Shown piece after piece: positions 21,746 to 31,993 of a DNA stretch of 64,000 nucleotides (its first letter is position 1; each line of letters opens with the position of its first letter). The notes beneath the pieces were generated by a model. The model ran no database searches. It had not been told where the DNA came from and saw nothing but the letters and a program-made list of their open reading frames with translations. Both the position numbers and the translations under genes were made by a program. Source of the DNA: Mortierella alpina (taxonomy: Eukaryota > Mortierellomycota > Mortierellomycetes > Mortierellales > Mortierellaceae). The stretch covers positions 1,054,001-1,118,000 of the forward strand of contig JANATF010000010.1 of assembly GCA_029449245.1 (NCBI GenBank), in the 5' to 3' direction.

Positions 21746-22323
21746 GCACTACTGTAGCGCAAAACATAATGGATGATCTCGTGCTGTTCGACATGCTATC
21801 ATCTTTAATGTGTGTATGGAATCCTGCCACTGGGACGGACTCATAGATAACAGGCATGGTGTTCACTTTCGTGCGTTCCAGACGCGCCCAGATCTTATTC
21901 TAAAGCGCGTCTGTTGCCTCTGCAGCTTGACAAAGACTGAGCACAGGACACAAAACAGCGAGTGGCCCTTGCTGTACGACATTCTCGTTGCGCGCACCTT
22001 GTATCTGTAGCGACAGCTGCCACTCGAGGACACGTCAACATATCGCGCTTTCTGGAAGCCACATGCTTCCCAACCCCCCGGTCCTGTTCCTGGCTTCCTC
22101 CCTCTCTCCCTCCCTCCCTTTATGTGCACACTTAAATATAGCCATTATCAAATAACAGCGACAAGGAGCAGCAAATTGAACCACACGAAGGCGGCCTGCC
22201 CTGCTGGACAGCATTCGTGAGCTGCGTCCCACCATAAAGACATTCAGCGCGGAGTCGCGATCGTGTCAGCACATTCCTCCATTGGCTTTTCTTTTTTTTT
22301 GTGTACCTGGTATCAGTTTCGTA
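21746..22323. other. Intergenic between the TACC gene and the SPT23-like gene
   Basis: No gene recognised. It contains a pyrimidine-rich CCCTCTCTCCCTCCCTCCC stretch near 22100 and a T10 run at about 22291. The upstream frame of the next gene is open without an ATG, so 22324 is its first possible ATG. Confidence 0.5.
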
Positions 22324-25300
22324 ATGAGCTCGCAACAGTCGCACACAGCCCAGACCATCGGCTCTTGCCCCTCCTCACCACCGTGCACCGGTTCTCTATC
22401 GTCCTCGTCGCCGTCCTCGCCGTCCTCGCTGCTCGCTGCGTCGCACAGTCTTGGCAAGATACAGCCACAGGATCAGTTTCAGTGCCAGCACCACATCTAC
22501 GGCCACGGTCTTGCGCTTCAGCGCGAGCAGTTCCAGGCGCAAATCCACCTGCATCCGCTCCAGAGCCAGAAGTACCACCCGCAGGACGGGTACCATCCGC
22601 TTGAGGAGCATGAGGTGTTGGCTCCTCTGCGACAGCACTCCTTCTCTGGTTCGTCCTCCTTGCAGGAACATAACATTGCCTCTGTTTCCCCATCGCCTCT
22701 TCAAGCCAGCAGCGCTGTTCCTTTCGAAGACGCATCTGAACTATATCACACCTCCACCTCACTGCGCCCAGCCCAAGTCTTCCCCGATCCGCCACAGCAT
22801 CCGCTTCTATCACAGCAGCAGCAGCAACAGCATAAGCTCCAACAAGTGGAGCAGCAACAACGGCATCAGACTCTACTTCATCTTCCTACCTCGTCTTCGT
22901 CCTCGTCCTCTTCCTCCTCTTCTATTTCTCCTTTGCTTGTGTCTCTACCTCCCGCATCGACTGTAGCCTTGCCCCAACCAATCTACCTAGTCTCGGCTTC
23001 TTCAATGGGTGTCCTAACCATGCCCCCTTTTCCTTGCCACCCTCAGCAGTCAGTCTCTTCCAATCCCTATCCTTCAGCACAGCTGCAACAGCAGGAACAT
23101 CGCTACGCCTATTCGCCTTCGAAGCACTCTTACCAGGTCAGACACCATTCCCTACCCAACCTCGAGGATACTTTCGATCCTTCGGAACCTCATCAGCAAC
23201 AACAGCCTCAGCGATCTCAGAAATACCAGCAGCACGTCGGCCAACATCAACAGCTACTTAATGCGTCGTCTCCTTTCTATCGCTCTGACTTGCAGGTCGA
23301 ACAGGCTGAACCAACGGCGTCGCGCCCAAATTCCATGAAGCCAGAGTTAATACAGGCGCATCCTCCGTCGGCCGCGTCGACTTTGTCGTCTTCGTCGTTG
23401 TCGTCATTGTCATCGCCGTCTTCCTTCCTTCAGGGAGCGGGTTTTGGCGATACGTCCTCGGAGATGGACAACTGCGACCCCAGCATTGACAGCAGCGGCA
23501 GTTTTTCCGCCAGTAACTACCCGCCTTGGACCAAGGCCGACAGCCTACTAGGCCATGGGGCACATACTGGCACAGCGCAACGCTTTAATAATGAGCAGAG
23601 TACGTTATCGCCACTCTTGCTCGTATGGCTCATGCCTCTTTTTTCTTTTTTTTTTTTTTTTTTTTTTTTCGCGCAAAGCGATGTTTTTTCCGCGCCAGGG
23701 CAGCACTTTTAGGGCTAAAGAAATCGGATTAGTAGCGATAGCAGTGAGTAGCTTGTTCGCGCCAAACTGACAAACTGAAAACGCGCGCTCTCGCACTTTA
23801 TTTCTTAACCTTAGGCGATGAGATCATCCGGCGTCTCTCCTGCTCGAGTGCGGGCAGTGAGGTGAATACCAGGGCGAGCAGTATGACGGACGAGGTACGG
23901 GTCACCTTCGCTTCGTACGAATGCTAACATCCCACTCATTATGTGCTGCTCTCCCTCTTTGCCTTCTTTGCCCTCCCTATCTTGTTTGTTTCAATGGCTT
24001 GGCTTATGGGCGCTCTCGATTTTTTTTTTTTGCGATTAAGCGATTTTGTCCCTTCTTTCCATCTGTTCTCTTTTATTCTACTTCCGTCTGCTGGCATGTG
24101 GGCCGAAGGGTTCATTCTTCCAACACATCTGCCATATCCTTTATCGAAAAGGCATGCTCTACTGCTCTGCACCTGCTGCAGTCGTTTTCTTGCCATGGGT
24201 CATTCCTACCTCTCATTATTGCCACCCTTGTTTTCTTTCCCTTTCTTCCCTTTGTTCCTTTCTTCCATGTATCGAATCAATGTTGTCAGATCGCTGCAAC
24301 TAAGACCGTTTGCGGACCAAATATCGCCAACCGCAACTTTCAATTGCTCAATTAGTACGACCTGATGTCTGCCTACAGTCTGGACGTGAGGATCATTCAA
24401 AAGAAGGATCAACTCGAGGAGTTATCAGCCATTGGCGGCGCCATATCTGCGTCCGTTGTCGAGGAAGTCAGGACTGGCCAGCAGTTTCTTATAAAACTCC
24501 ATCTTTCCAGGGACGGAGTCGGTCACAGCTCTAGACTTCCATCCTTACGGGTCTCCCGCCGAGTGGCCATTAATACAGCAGGCGAGTCCAGGACGGAGCC
24601 TGAACCGTTGACACTTGAAATCGCTGTTCATCTTGCAAAGAGTGGTCGGGTCAGAAAAGGTGCTTGTGCCAAGTGCTGTCACAAGGTACGTTCTTTGGAC
24701 TTCATTCGCCTACAATGCGTCTGTTTAGTCTAAGGGGTGTGGGAGTATTTTTTTCTAGTATACTCACGAATACTTTTTATCGGTGCACAGTATGGACCTT
24801 CGTCACCGATCCTTTTGCTTTTGGATTCGTTTTCACCTTCGGCATTCGATCCTGCAACATATGCTCATGTCGACACCACTACAGGGTCCATCACAATGCT
24901 TGCCAAGGTCGTTTGTTCATCCACGGACCATGGTGAGCGCGGTAACAAGGACCGATACATATTCGAGTTCAAACTAAAGCGACCGAGCAACAGCTTGACA
25001 ACACACAGTAACGGCAGTGGATCGACATCAATGGATTCGCCAGAGGACGATGGGGAGACAATTGCAACCTGCTTCACACCTCCCATCATGGCCTCTGGAC
25101 ACCATAAAGCCAAGCGTATGTACCCTCATCCACGACCTTCCAAGGTAGCGAAGGGCGGTCCAACTGCAAAGACCAAAACCATCAAGCGACACAAGAGTGA
25201 GCCCAACATCATGGCGCCCTTTCAAGGAACCGCAGACGGATCGATGGTGAGCCATTCGGGATTCTCCTCAACCATGCCGTTTCTGGCAGAGCATGTCTCT

Positions 25301-27940
25301 CAAGTCCCGATGATGGGGTCCTATTCCAACCAGTCCACGGACTCTAACATGCAGCCTCACACTGCTAATAGCCAGCATGCAGGAGGTTATATGTCGTCTT
25401 TACCGCACCCCTCAGCTCCGATGCAGTCATCACATCAGTCACAACCTTTTCCAAGGATCACGGCGATTCGACCTGATCATGGACCGATCCGCAAGACGAC
25501 CGATGTGGTACTTAGGGGAGCCTTCTTTCGCGAAGGGATGGTCCCGTATTTTGGATGCTTTCCCGCTTTGGACGTCATTGTGGAGACTACCAACTTGATT
25601 GTTTGCAAAGCGCCCGAGAGTCCTCTTCCTGGAGCCGTGTCTATCACTATCTATGACAGTATTGGCAACAGCTTTTCGGATCTCGGTCAGTTCACATACA
25701 CGGATGATGCTGATACGCAGTTGCTGATCTTGCAGCTGCAGCTTCGATTGGCGCATCGCGCGCTCGAGTATCTGCATACGCAGGCAACAGGCCGAAAGGG
25801 AAACGCAGTGGATATTTTAAAAGACATTCCAGGATTGTCGACTTCGCCGCGGTCTGGTAGTTTGCTGATGGATGCACCGGAGCCAGGAGGCGCGAATGCA
25901 GTGGCAGAGGTGGTTCATCGGGCGTCATCTTTGAGCCAGGTTGAACAACGAGTCCTGGACATGTTGGATCAGTTACCGTATGGAATGGATATCTCTTTGC
26001 AGCTGGAAGACGGAAGCAATCTGTTGCATCTTAGTTTGCTGCTCGGGTTTGACACGTTGACGGAGAGGTTGCTTGAAGAAGGCTGCGATACAGAGGCGCA
26101 GGATGCTTGGTCAATGACGCCCCTCATGTACGCTGTCCTGAAAGGCAATGAACGCATGACCAGATCCTTGGTCCTTGGTAAGGGGGGTGGTTTTTTCACT
26201 GAAGGCACAAGAAGTTCATGTTACGTGTTTATTGTATCTGATCGCCTGTTTTTTTTTCTCTTCGCTGTAGCCGGTACCTCATCCTCAGGAGCAAGGACCC
26301 CTCAAGAATTTTACAGTTCCTTGCCGTGGGTCATCGAGCCCTCCAACACCATCATCAGCATTCTCTCTATCACTTGCTCTCGATACTCTGTCACAGCGCG
26401 CTCTTTTACTGTGGAATCTGTTGAAGAAGAGCTGGAGCAGGATGACATGGACGATGAAGGACGATCAAGTTCATCAGCGGACTCGGATGATAGCCATGAC
26501 AGTGACTCTACCCAAGCAACAATACCACGTCGCTCGATTGCCATGCAAGACTCTAACGATGTATTGCCAATGGTCGATTCTGGATATACGCGAACCTTTG
26601 AAAGCGGGTCCGAAATGATGATCCAGCTCGCAGACGCCCTCCAGGGTATCCACACCTATCACGGCATGCCTCCATTGGATCAACAGGACCTCCCACCCTT
26701 CCACACTGTTGAGAACGACGGATCCGTCACTACTAACAATAGGGTGGTCATGACGAACGCCGCCTTGGGCGCTGAGATGTATACAAACGTCAGTCCTGAG
26801 TCGGGTTACCACAGCGTCGTCGTATCCGAGGTTCAGAAGCTGCTCAACAGACTGCATATGGTGCATATGGTCACGCTTCCATCCCAGGGCGTGCAGATGA
26901 CCGTACTGCTAAAAAAGCTGTCGCCCACCAGTCCTGTGCCTTCCTCATCTGTCGCACGATCTACACCTTTGGAACTCTTCAGGACTGGGGACTCGTTTAA
27001 TATCGAGATTCGACTTGCCACCACCCCTTCGTTGCTTGAGAATGGAGAGCGCGCGTTGCTACCGATGCCTAGAGATTTTCTTGGAATTCAATTTCCGCGT
27101 GAGATGGTCAAGAGGGTGAGTGGTCGCCCGGCCTTCGTCCTCTCAGAGATGACTTATTCTCTCAGGATGACCATAGAGTTGGGCAAGACCGAGAGCCGCC
27201 AGTCGGAGGTGCCTGTGATGGAGGACGAGGACGAGACTGAGGAGAAAGACAGTGAGGAGGATGATGCCTTCGGAGATCATGCGGAGGACAGTTCGCTATC
27301 GTTATCTGGAGCGTGTCAAGCATGCTCAAAATTCCTTCATGAGCACGGAAAGCTGTCTCCTCGCAGGTCTGTTCAGGACCCTTGGATGTATCCGATTTTG
27401 CAGTTCAGCGTGCCTGGAGGTGGACAGCAGCAGCATCCACATTTCTATGGTATTTCCTGCAATAACAATAATGCTGACCCGTCAGGGGTGGTCGAGCTCC
27501 GTGAGGGCGTGTGTGAAGTCAAGGCCAGGGTAAATTGTTCCAGCATGCACCACCTGATCCAGCGCGAACGAGCCAAGAGAGCGCCGGTCTCGAAACAGCA
27601 AAACCAGGAAGATCCGCGGCCAGACACCGATCAAGAGTCCTCCTGCTCCTCCTGCTCCTCATTATCATCCCTAAGCCCATGCTCGCCCGCACCTGATTCT
27701 GTATCAGAATCAGTCGCATCAACAGCATTACAAGGATTAGAAGGCTCTGAGCCATCATCCGCGTGCTTGCCTTTGCCCACCTCTCCATCCACGCGAGCCA
27801 CGAGGCGAGCCGTGTCCGAGCTACAGGACCCTGGCTTTGTGTTCAAGTTTGAGCTCATCCATCCGACTTTGAACACAGTGGTGGCGCGGTACAACACGCA
27901 GCCGATACTTTTCCAGACTTATGCGCGAGGACGCGTCTGA
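22324..27940 (+). CDS. SPT23/MGA2-like transcription factor: IPT/TIG and ankyrin, with duplicated N-terminal domain
   Basis: Five exons, 22324-23599, 23815-23894, 24356-24685, 24791-26177 and 26271-27940, give 1580 aa, phases consistent. Residues 1-450 are Gln/Ser/Pro/His-rich activator-like sequence. At about 453-630 lies a domain resembling the DNA-binding-like N-terminal region of yeast Spt23/Mga2 (LDVRIIQKKD, VRTGQQFLIKLHLS, GACAKCCHKYG, then ITMLAKVVCSSTDHG). An IPT/TIG domain follows (about 787-870, PIRKTTDVVLRGAFFREGM), then an ankyrin repeat (about 962-1020, GSNLLHLSLLLGFDTLTERLL). Residues 1206-1575 repeat the order of the first domain: MTVLLKKLS, FRTGDSFNIEIRLA, GACQACSKFL, VKARVNCSSMHH. 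Yeast Spt23/Mga2 are ER-anchored factors controlling fatty-acid desaturation; no C-terminal membrane helix is visible here, so regulation by proteolytic release is doubtful. Exon 1 is followed by an intron with T24. Confidence 0.78.
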
Positions 27941-28366
27941 AGAAACAAGAAATAAAAACATCGGTTGTGCATGGTTGACAGTGTTTACCGCCTTCGATTT
28001 CCTTCTTTCCCGTTCTCGTGTTCTTGCATTGCTCTCTCTCTCTCGCCCCCTCTTGCCCCGGGCCATTTCTGCGCCCATTTCCATCGCCATGCCCTAGCAT
28101 TCTAATCTGTGCCTCTAAGAGCCACGAAACCAATGATGATGAAACTACCACCATCCAGCGAAATCAGTTGGTTGAGTACCACATCGGATGCGAAGTACAT
28201 TGTGCTTAGCATAAATGCGCCGCTTTTCATTTTTTTTCATTTTCACACCTCTTCAACCCTCTCTCCTTGTTCCCAGACACTTTTTCCCACCTACTCGACA
28301 CGCACCATCCATCGGCTCGTCGCCTCTTTCCCCTCAACTAACCTGCTCTTGCTTCCCATCTAGCCA
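27941..28366. other. Intergenic between the SPT23-like gene and the 815-aa gene
   Basis: Pyrimidine-rich with CTCTCTCTCTCGCC near 28031 and T7-T8 tracts near 28230. ATCTAG immediately before the next ATG could be an acceptor of a leader intron. No coding region recognised. Confidence 0.5.
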
Positions 28367-30814
28367 ATGTACAAGATAAAAGAGCACGCACGCTCTCGAG
28401 GCCATGACGATGATGACTATAGCAACAGCTACACCAGCATGCCCACCGACAAGAAAAGAAGGTCCTCGAGTAGCACAAAGAGTGCCCACAAGACCTGCAA
28501 GGCAATGCCTCGAAACCTCAAACGGCAAGAACTTCAAGAAATTGTCCACCTCGATATCAAGCGAGCTCCAGAGCCACCCCTCGCTGCTCCGCATCCCAAG
28601 CACAGCTCGTCTGCTGACCATGCGTCCCGCTCCACGACACCCTTGAAGACGACCCTGCCGTCTCCGTCCTCAACCCCGTCCTGCTCCCCCCTGACTTGGG
28701 CCTCCTCCCTCTCAGCCTCATCCAGCGTTCTAGATCCAAGTTTACGCCGCCCTGTTAAGGCTGATCCCAGACTTCCTGTTTCCTCTCTTAGGGCAAGAAA
28801 GCCTTCATTTCTGAGCTCACCAAACAAGACCGAGAGGCCAAAATCCTTGTCTTTTTCGTCGTCGCCGCAAACGCGACACGAGCAGCGGAAATACAAGCAA
28901 CCAGAACTGCAACTTTACACATCCCACTCCTCGCGTGCCACAAAATGTAATGCTGTTCTCAAGCCAAACTCCATTCTCAAGACGGCAAACCTCTCAAGTT
29001 CATCTCCCGCTACTCCAGCCTCCTCTTCCACAAGAATTTCGATGCCCACCACCCGCGTTTCTCCCACAGAGGAACGGGCGTCTTTCGGTAACACACCGCT
29101 CCCTGCTTGGCCAACATCCGCCCTGGCGGCCGCCCCACCGGCATCCGCCCATGGCTCCGACGCTGATGATGATGTTGACATTGTTTTGGACGCTGGCATC
29201 AGGCCATGTTCGTCAACCGTCTACACAGTTTATGCAAAACATGGTCTGCAACAGCCTGCCTCACTTTCTGCGCCTGCCCGTCCCGTCTCCCCCCCTGACG
29301 CAGGCGGCCACACAGGAGTTGTCTCGACTGCTAAAAGACACTCATCATTCCAGGGCATGGCACGTCCTCCCACCCCTGAACCCGTTTCAGAGGTTTACTC
29401 GCCAAGCAAAGACCGTCGCGCAAGCTTCGGGCCACCAAGTTTTTGTTCTGTTTCGAAGGTGGCTAAGCCTATTCATACAGTCCGTTCAGAGCCCGCATCC
29501 TCTGTTCACATCTTATACATGCCTGGATGGGGTTCTGCACCCCCCACGCCCACCTCCGTCTCAAGGGACCCACGTCTGCGGTCAAAGTGGTCTGATACTT
29601 TACTCAAATCTACTACTGCCTGTCCAACAAAAACGACAGCAGCAACTACTACAACATCAGCAGCAGTAGAACAGTTTGCTGATGGGAATTATGATGACCA
29701 CATGCAATCCGTCAAGGCTACCTTGAAAACTGCGATCCATATTGATGGGCAGGTGGCCCTCCATCTCGCGCTTGTCCGTCCCAAAGATCTCTTGAGCTGT
29801 GTGCTCGATATCGACACAACCATTGCCGAGATGGAGCAATACTTGAGTGCTGGCCTGAAGATTGCTCGAGATGTGTGGTACATTGAAAGCCGGCCAGATT
29901 CTAATACTGCCACCCAGGGTGCACTCTGGCTCATGCTCCAGAACACCATTGATACCCCGCAGTCATCCTTGACCGTTTCCGCCTGCACATCAGACGCGAT
30001 TGCTCGCTCAGAACAGGGCTTCCCAGCCGTGGAGGAGTTGCCCTCCGCCGCTGACATACACCCTCATTTCAAGGACAATCATCAAGCTCTATCGCTCCGT
30101 TGGTCCATTGCTTTGGCCGTACCTCAAGCTCCTCACGATCACAGCGACAAAAAGAGGATCAACGGACTCCTCAAGTTTGTCAAAGCCATACAATTTTCAA
30201 GAGGGAAGCAGCAAGCCGTTTTCATCTCGCTGCCAGACCAACGACCAAAATCGCGGTCGTCCTTTCTCCCAGTACTCTCGTTTACAGCAACCTCCGATAC
30301 CTCACCACTAGTCTCCTCCTCGCAAGAAATTGCTTCGTGCACAACTCCATTGCTAGAAAGCACGATGGTGCCAGAGAGTGACAAACCTCGTCAGCGCAGT
30401 CGATTTTCGTCGTTGGACGATCATGGCTATTTCAGTGATCTAAGCGACGCTGATCAACATCGTACGCCCACTACCTTGACCAGTATTGACGCTATGACTA
30501 TGACTCCACAGTCATTAACCACATCTTTGCCACTGCCAGGACAAGACCAGATCGACCCCAAACTCTCGAAAGGTGAGATGCCTTTTTGTCCTCCACCAGT
30601 CTCTTCGTCGTCCAACTGCTTCATTGACTTGACTGCCCCTGACGACGACGAAGACGACAGTAATAACAACAACAACAATATCAACAACAGCGACAATGGC
30701 GACCACGAAAAATGGGTGCCCAAGTCGTATGGGCGCTTCTTTGACTCGAGAGCAGCGCCTGCCGCCAGCAATTCCTCACCCTCCGTCCCTAAGCAGGAAC
30801 CTGTCTCGACTTAA
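28367..30814 (+). CDS. Unknown 815-aa protein with Ser/Pro-rich N-terminus and one globular segment
   Basis: Single exon from the ATG at 28367. I do not recognise the family. Residues 1-430 are low complexity, rich in Ser, Pro, Thr, Lys and Arg, with several basic clusters (KKRRSSSS, RDPRLRSKW) that could act as nuclear localisation signals. Residues about 445-640 look folded: HMQSVKATLKTAIHIDGQVA, LVRPKDLLSCVLDIDTTIAE, VWYIESRP, LWLMLQNTID, SLRWSIALAVPQ and KKRINGLLKFVKAIQFSRGK, with alternating hydrophobic strands and helices. The C-terminal 170 residues are again disordered and contain poly-Asn (NNNNNINN) and an acidic FIDLTAPDDDEDD, reminiscent of a SUMO-interacting motif (a hydrophobic-acidic FIDLT core). 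A nuclear regulatory role is a guess only. Confidence 0.7.
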   Translation: MYKIKEHARSRGHDDDDYSNSYTSMPTDKKRRSSSSTKSAHKTCKAMPRNLKRQELQEIVHLDIKRAPEPPLAAPHPKHSSSADHASRSTTPLKTTLPSPSSTPSCSPLTWASSLSASSSVLDPSLRRPVKADPRLPVSSLRARKPSFLSSPNKTERPKSLSFSSSPQTRHEQRKYKQPELQLYTSHSSRATKCNAVLKPNSILKTANLSSSSPATPASSSTRISMPTTRVSPTEERASFGNTPLPAWPTSALAAAPPASAHGSDADDDVDIVLDAGIRPCSSTVYTVYAKHGLQQPASLSAPARPVSPPDAGGHTGVVSTAKRHSSFQGMARPPTPEPVSEVYSPSKDRRASFGPPSFCSVSKVAKPIHTVRSEPASSVHILYMPGWGSAPPTPTSVSRDPRLRSKWSDTLLKSTTACPTKTTAATTTTSAAVEQFADGNYDDHMQSVKATLKTAIHIDGQVALHLALVRPKDLLSCVLDIDTTIAEMEQYLSAGLKIARDVWYIESRPDSNTATQGALWLMLQNTIDTPQSSLTVSACTSDAIARSEQGFPAVEELPSAADIHPHFKDNHQALSLRWSIALAVPQAPHDHSDKKRINGLLKFVKAIQFSRGKQQAVFISLPDQRPKSRSSFLPVLSFTATSDTSPLVSSSQEIASCTTPLLESTMVPESDKPRQRSRFSSLDDHGYFSDLSDADQHRTPTTLTSIDAMTMTPQSLTTSLPLPGQDQIDPKLSKGEMPFCPPPVSSSSNCFIDLTAPDDDEDDSNNNNNNINNSDNGDHEKWVPKSYGRFFDSRAAPAASNSSPSVPKQEPVST

Positions 30815-31101
30815 GGAAACGGACCGCTAATTTCTAGTCGTAAAAAAAAGAAAAATCAATTGTGTTGCTGCTGTACCTGTCTTGTTTAAAAGTGCAGCAA
30901 GGAAGAGAGACATCCCGACATCGTGCAACGTAAATTTCATGCAACGCTCGACAGCTTTACCTCTCATGGACAAGGAAGTATTTGTAAATATCTAACAAGT
31001 GCTAGTAGAAAAAAACGACAAGCCTGTACTGTCAGCACACCATGATACAGCAGTCGCGGGTCAAGGTACGACAAAACGCAGCAGGAGAAGAGCAGTCGCG
31101 A

Positions 31102-31141
31102 GACAAGACAAGACAAGACAAGACAAGACAAGACAAGACAA
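31102..31141. repeat. (GACAA)8 microsatellite
   Basis: Eight exact GACAA units in tandem, followed by a diverged copy (GTCAA). Confidence 0.9.
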
Positions 31142-31850
31142 GTCAAGGCACACAGCAAGTCACTACGTACAGGATTAAGAACAAGAGGACCAAGCTGAGG
31201 TGGATCAAGAACAAGGATGATGCCAAAGCCGCCGAGTGCACCACCACGACCGGACTGTGTTGAATAGCATCTACGCCTCACGCGTTGCGATTAATAATTA
31301 CAGTGCCTCATGCAGAGTTGCAGAGTTCAGCAAAAGAAAAAAACCATGGCAAGTCGCCGCTACATTATCTCATTGTATGAATCCTGAAAAAAACCCCCTC
31401 GAAAATCATTCTGTACCTTGAGCTTGACGTTGTAACATAAAAACCGAAGCGAATCGACACTCGACACCTTTTTAATGTTCATGTATGCGGGTTAGATATC
31501 TTGGTGCGCTCTAAGAAGGTCACTGTCTCCTGAGTGAGTCCATTCACCTGGCCAAGTAAGGAGTCCTGACCGATGATTTGGATGGTGGCCACCATCGCAA
31601 ATGTCGAATGTCAAGTCGCAAAACGCTGTATATAATTTTTTTTATTTACAGAAAGGTGGGGGGCAGTTTTTTCTGAGCCATTCCATTCACTTGTCGTGCT
31701 CGTGAATGCATTCGTGAGCTCACGACCTCCACTGCCTCCTCGCCATAAAACAGCACCAATTCACGAGCGTCTTTGGGGTTGGAGGCTGTGTGCTGCTTCG
31801 CATGTTTCAGTTCTTGCTTATTGCTGTCTGAACTCAATTTCAGCAAGGGG

Positions 31851-31883
31851 TCGCGACGTACTCGCGACGTGCTCGCGACGTGA
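31851..31883. repeat. Three tandem 11-bp units TCGCGACGTRM
   Basis: TCGCGACGTAC, TCGCGACGTGC and TCGCGACGTGA follow each other without gaps. Each holds the TCGCGA palindrome and ACGT core. Confidence 0.8.
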
Positions 31884-31993
31884 ATCGTAACTTGTATCTC
31901 GCTGCCTTTCGATGCTTTTGTCAGGTCTATTCCCGCGTTTTATTGATTTCTCACACCATTTCTCGCCATCCTTTTCGTCCATCCTCTCACTCT

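Larger units (their letters stand above)
30815..31993. other. Convergent intergenic region
   Basis: Lies between two convergent genes and should hold two 3' untranslated regions. Contains the (GACAA)8 microsatellite and a three-unit 11-bp repeat described separately. No gene recognised. Confidence 0.55.

Noticed and set aside
26178-26270. Hydrophobic stretch (VFIVSDRLFFFLFAVAG) that might be a membrane anchor of the SPT23-like protein
   Set aside because: It lies in a GTAAGG...TAG intron that splices in phase; it is not part of the mature coding sequence.
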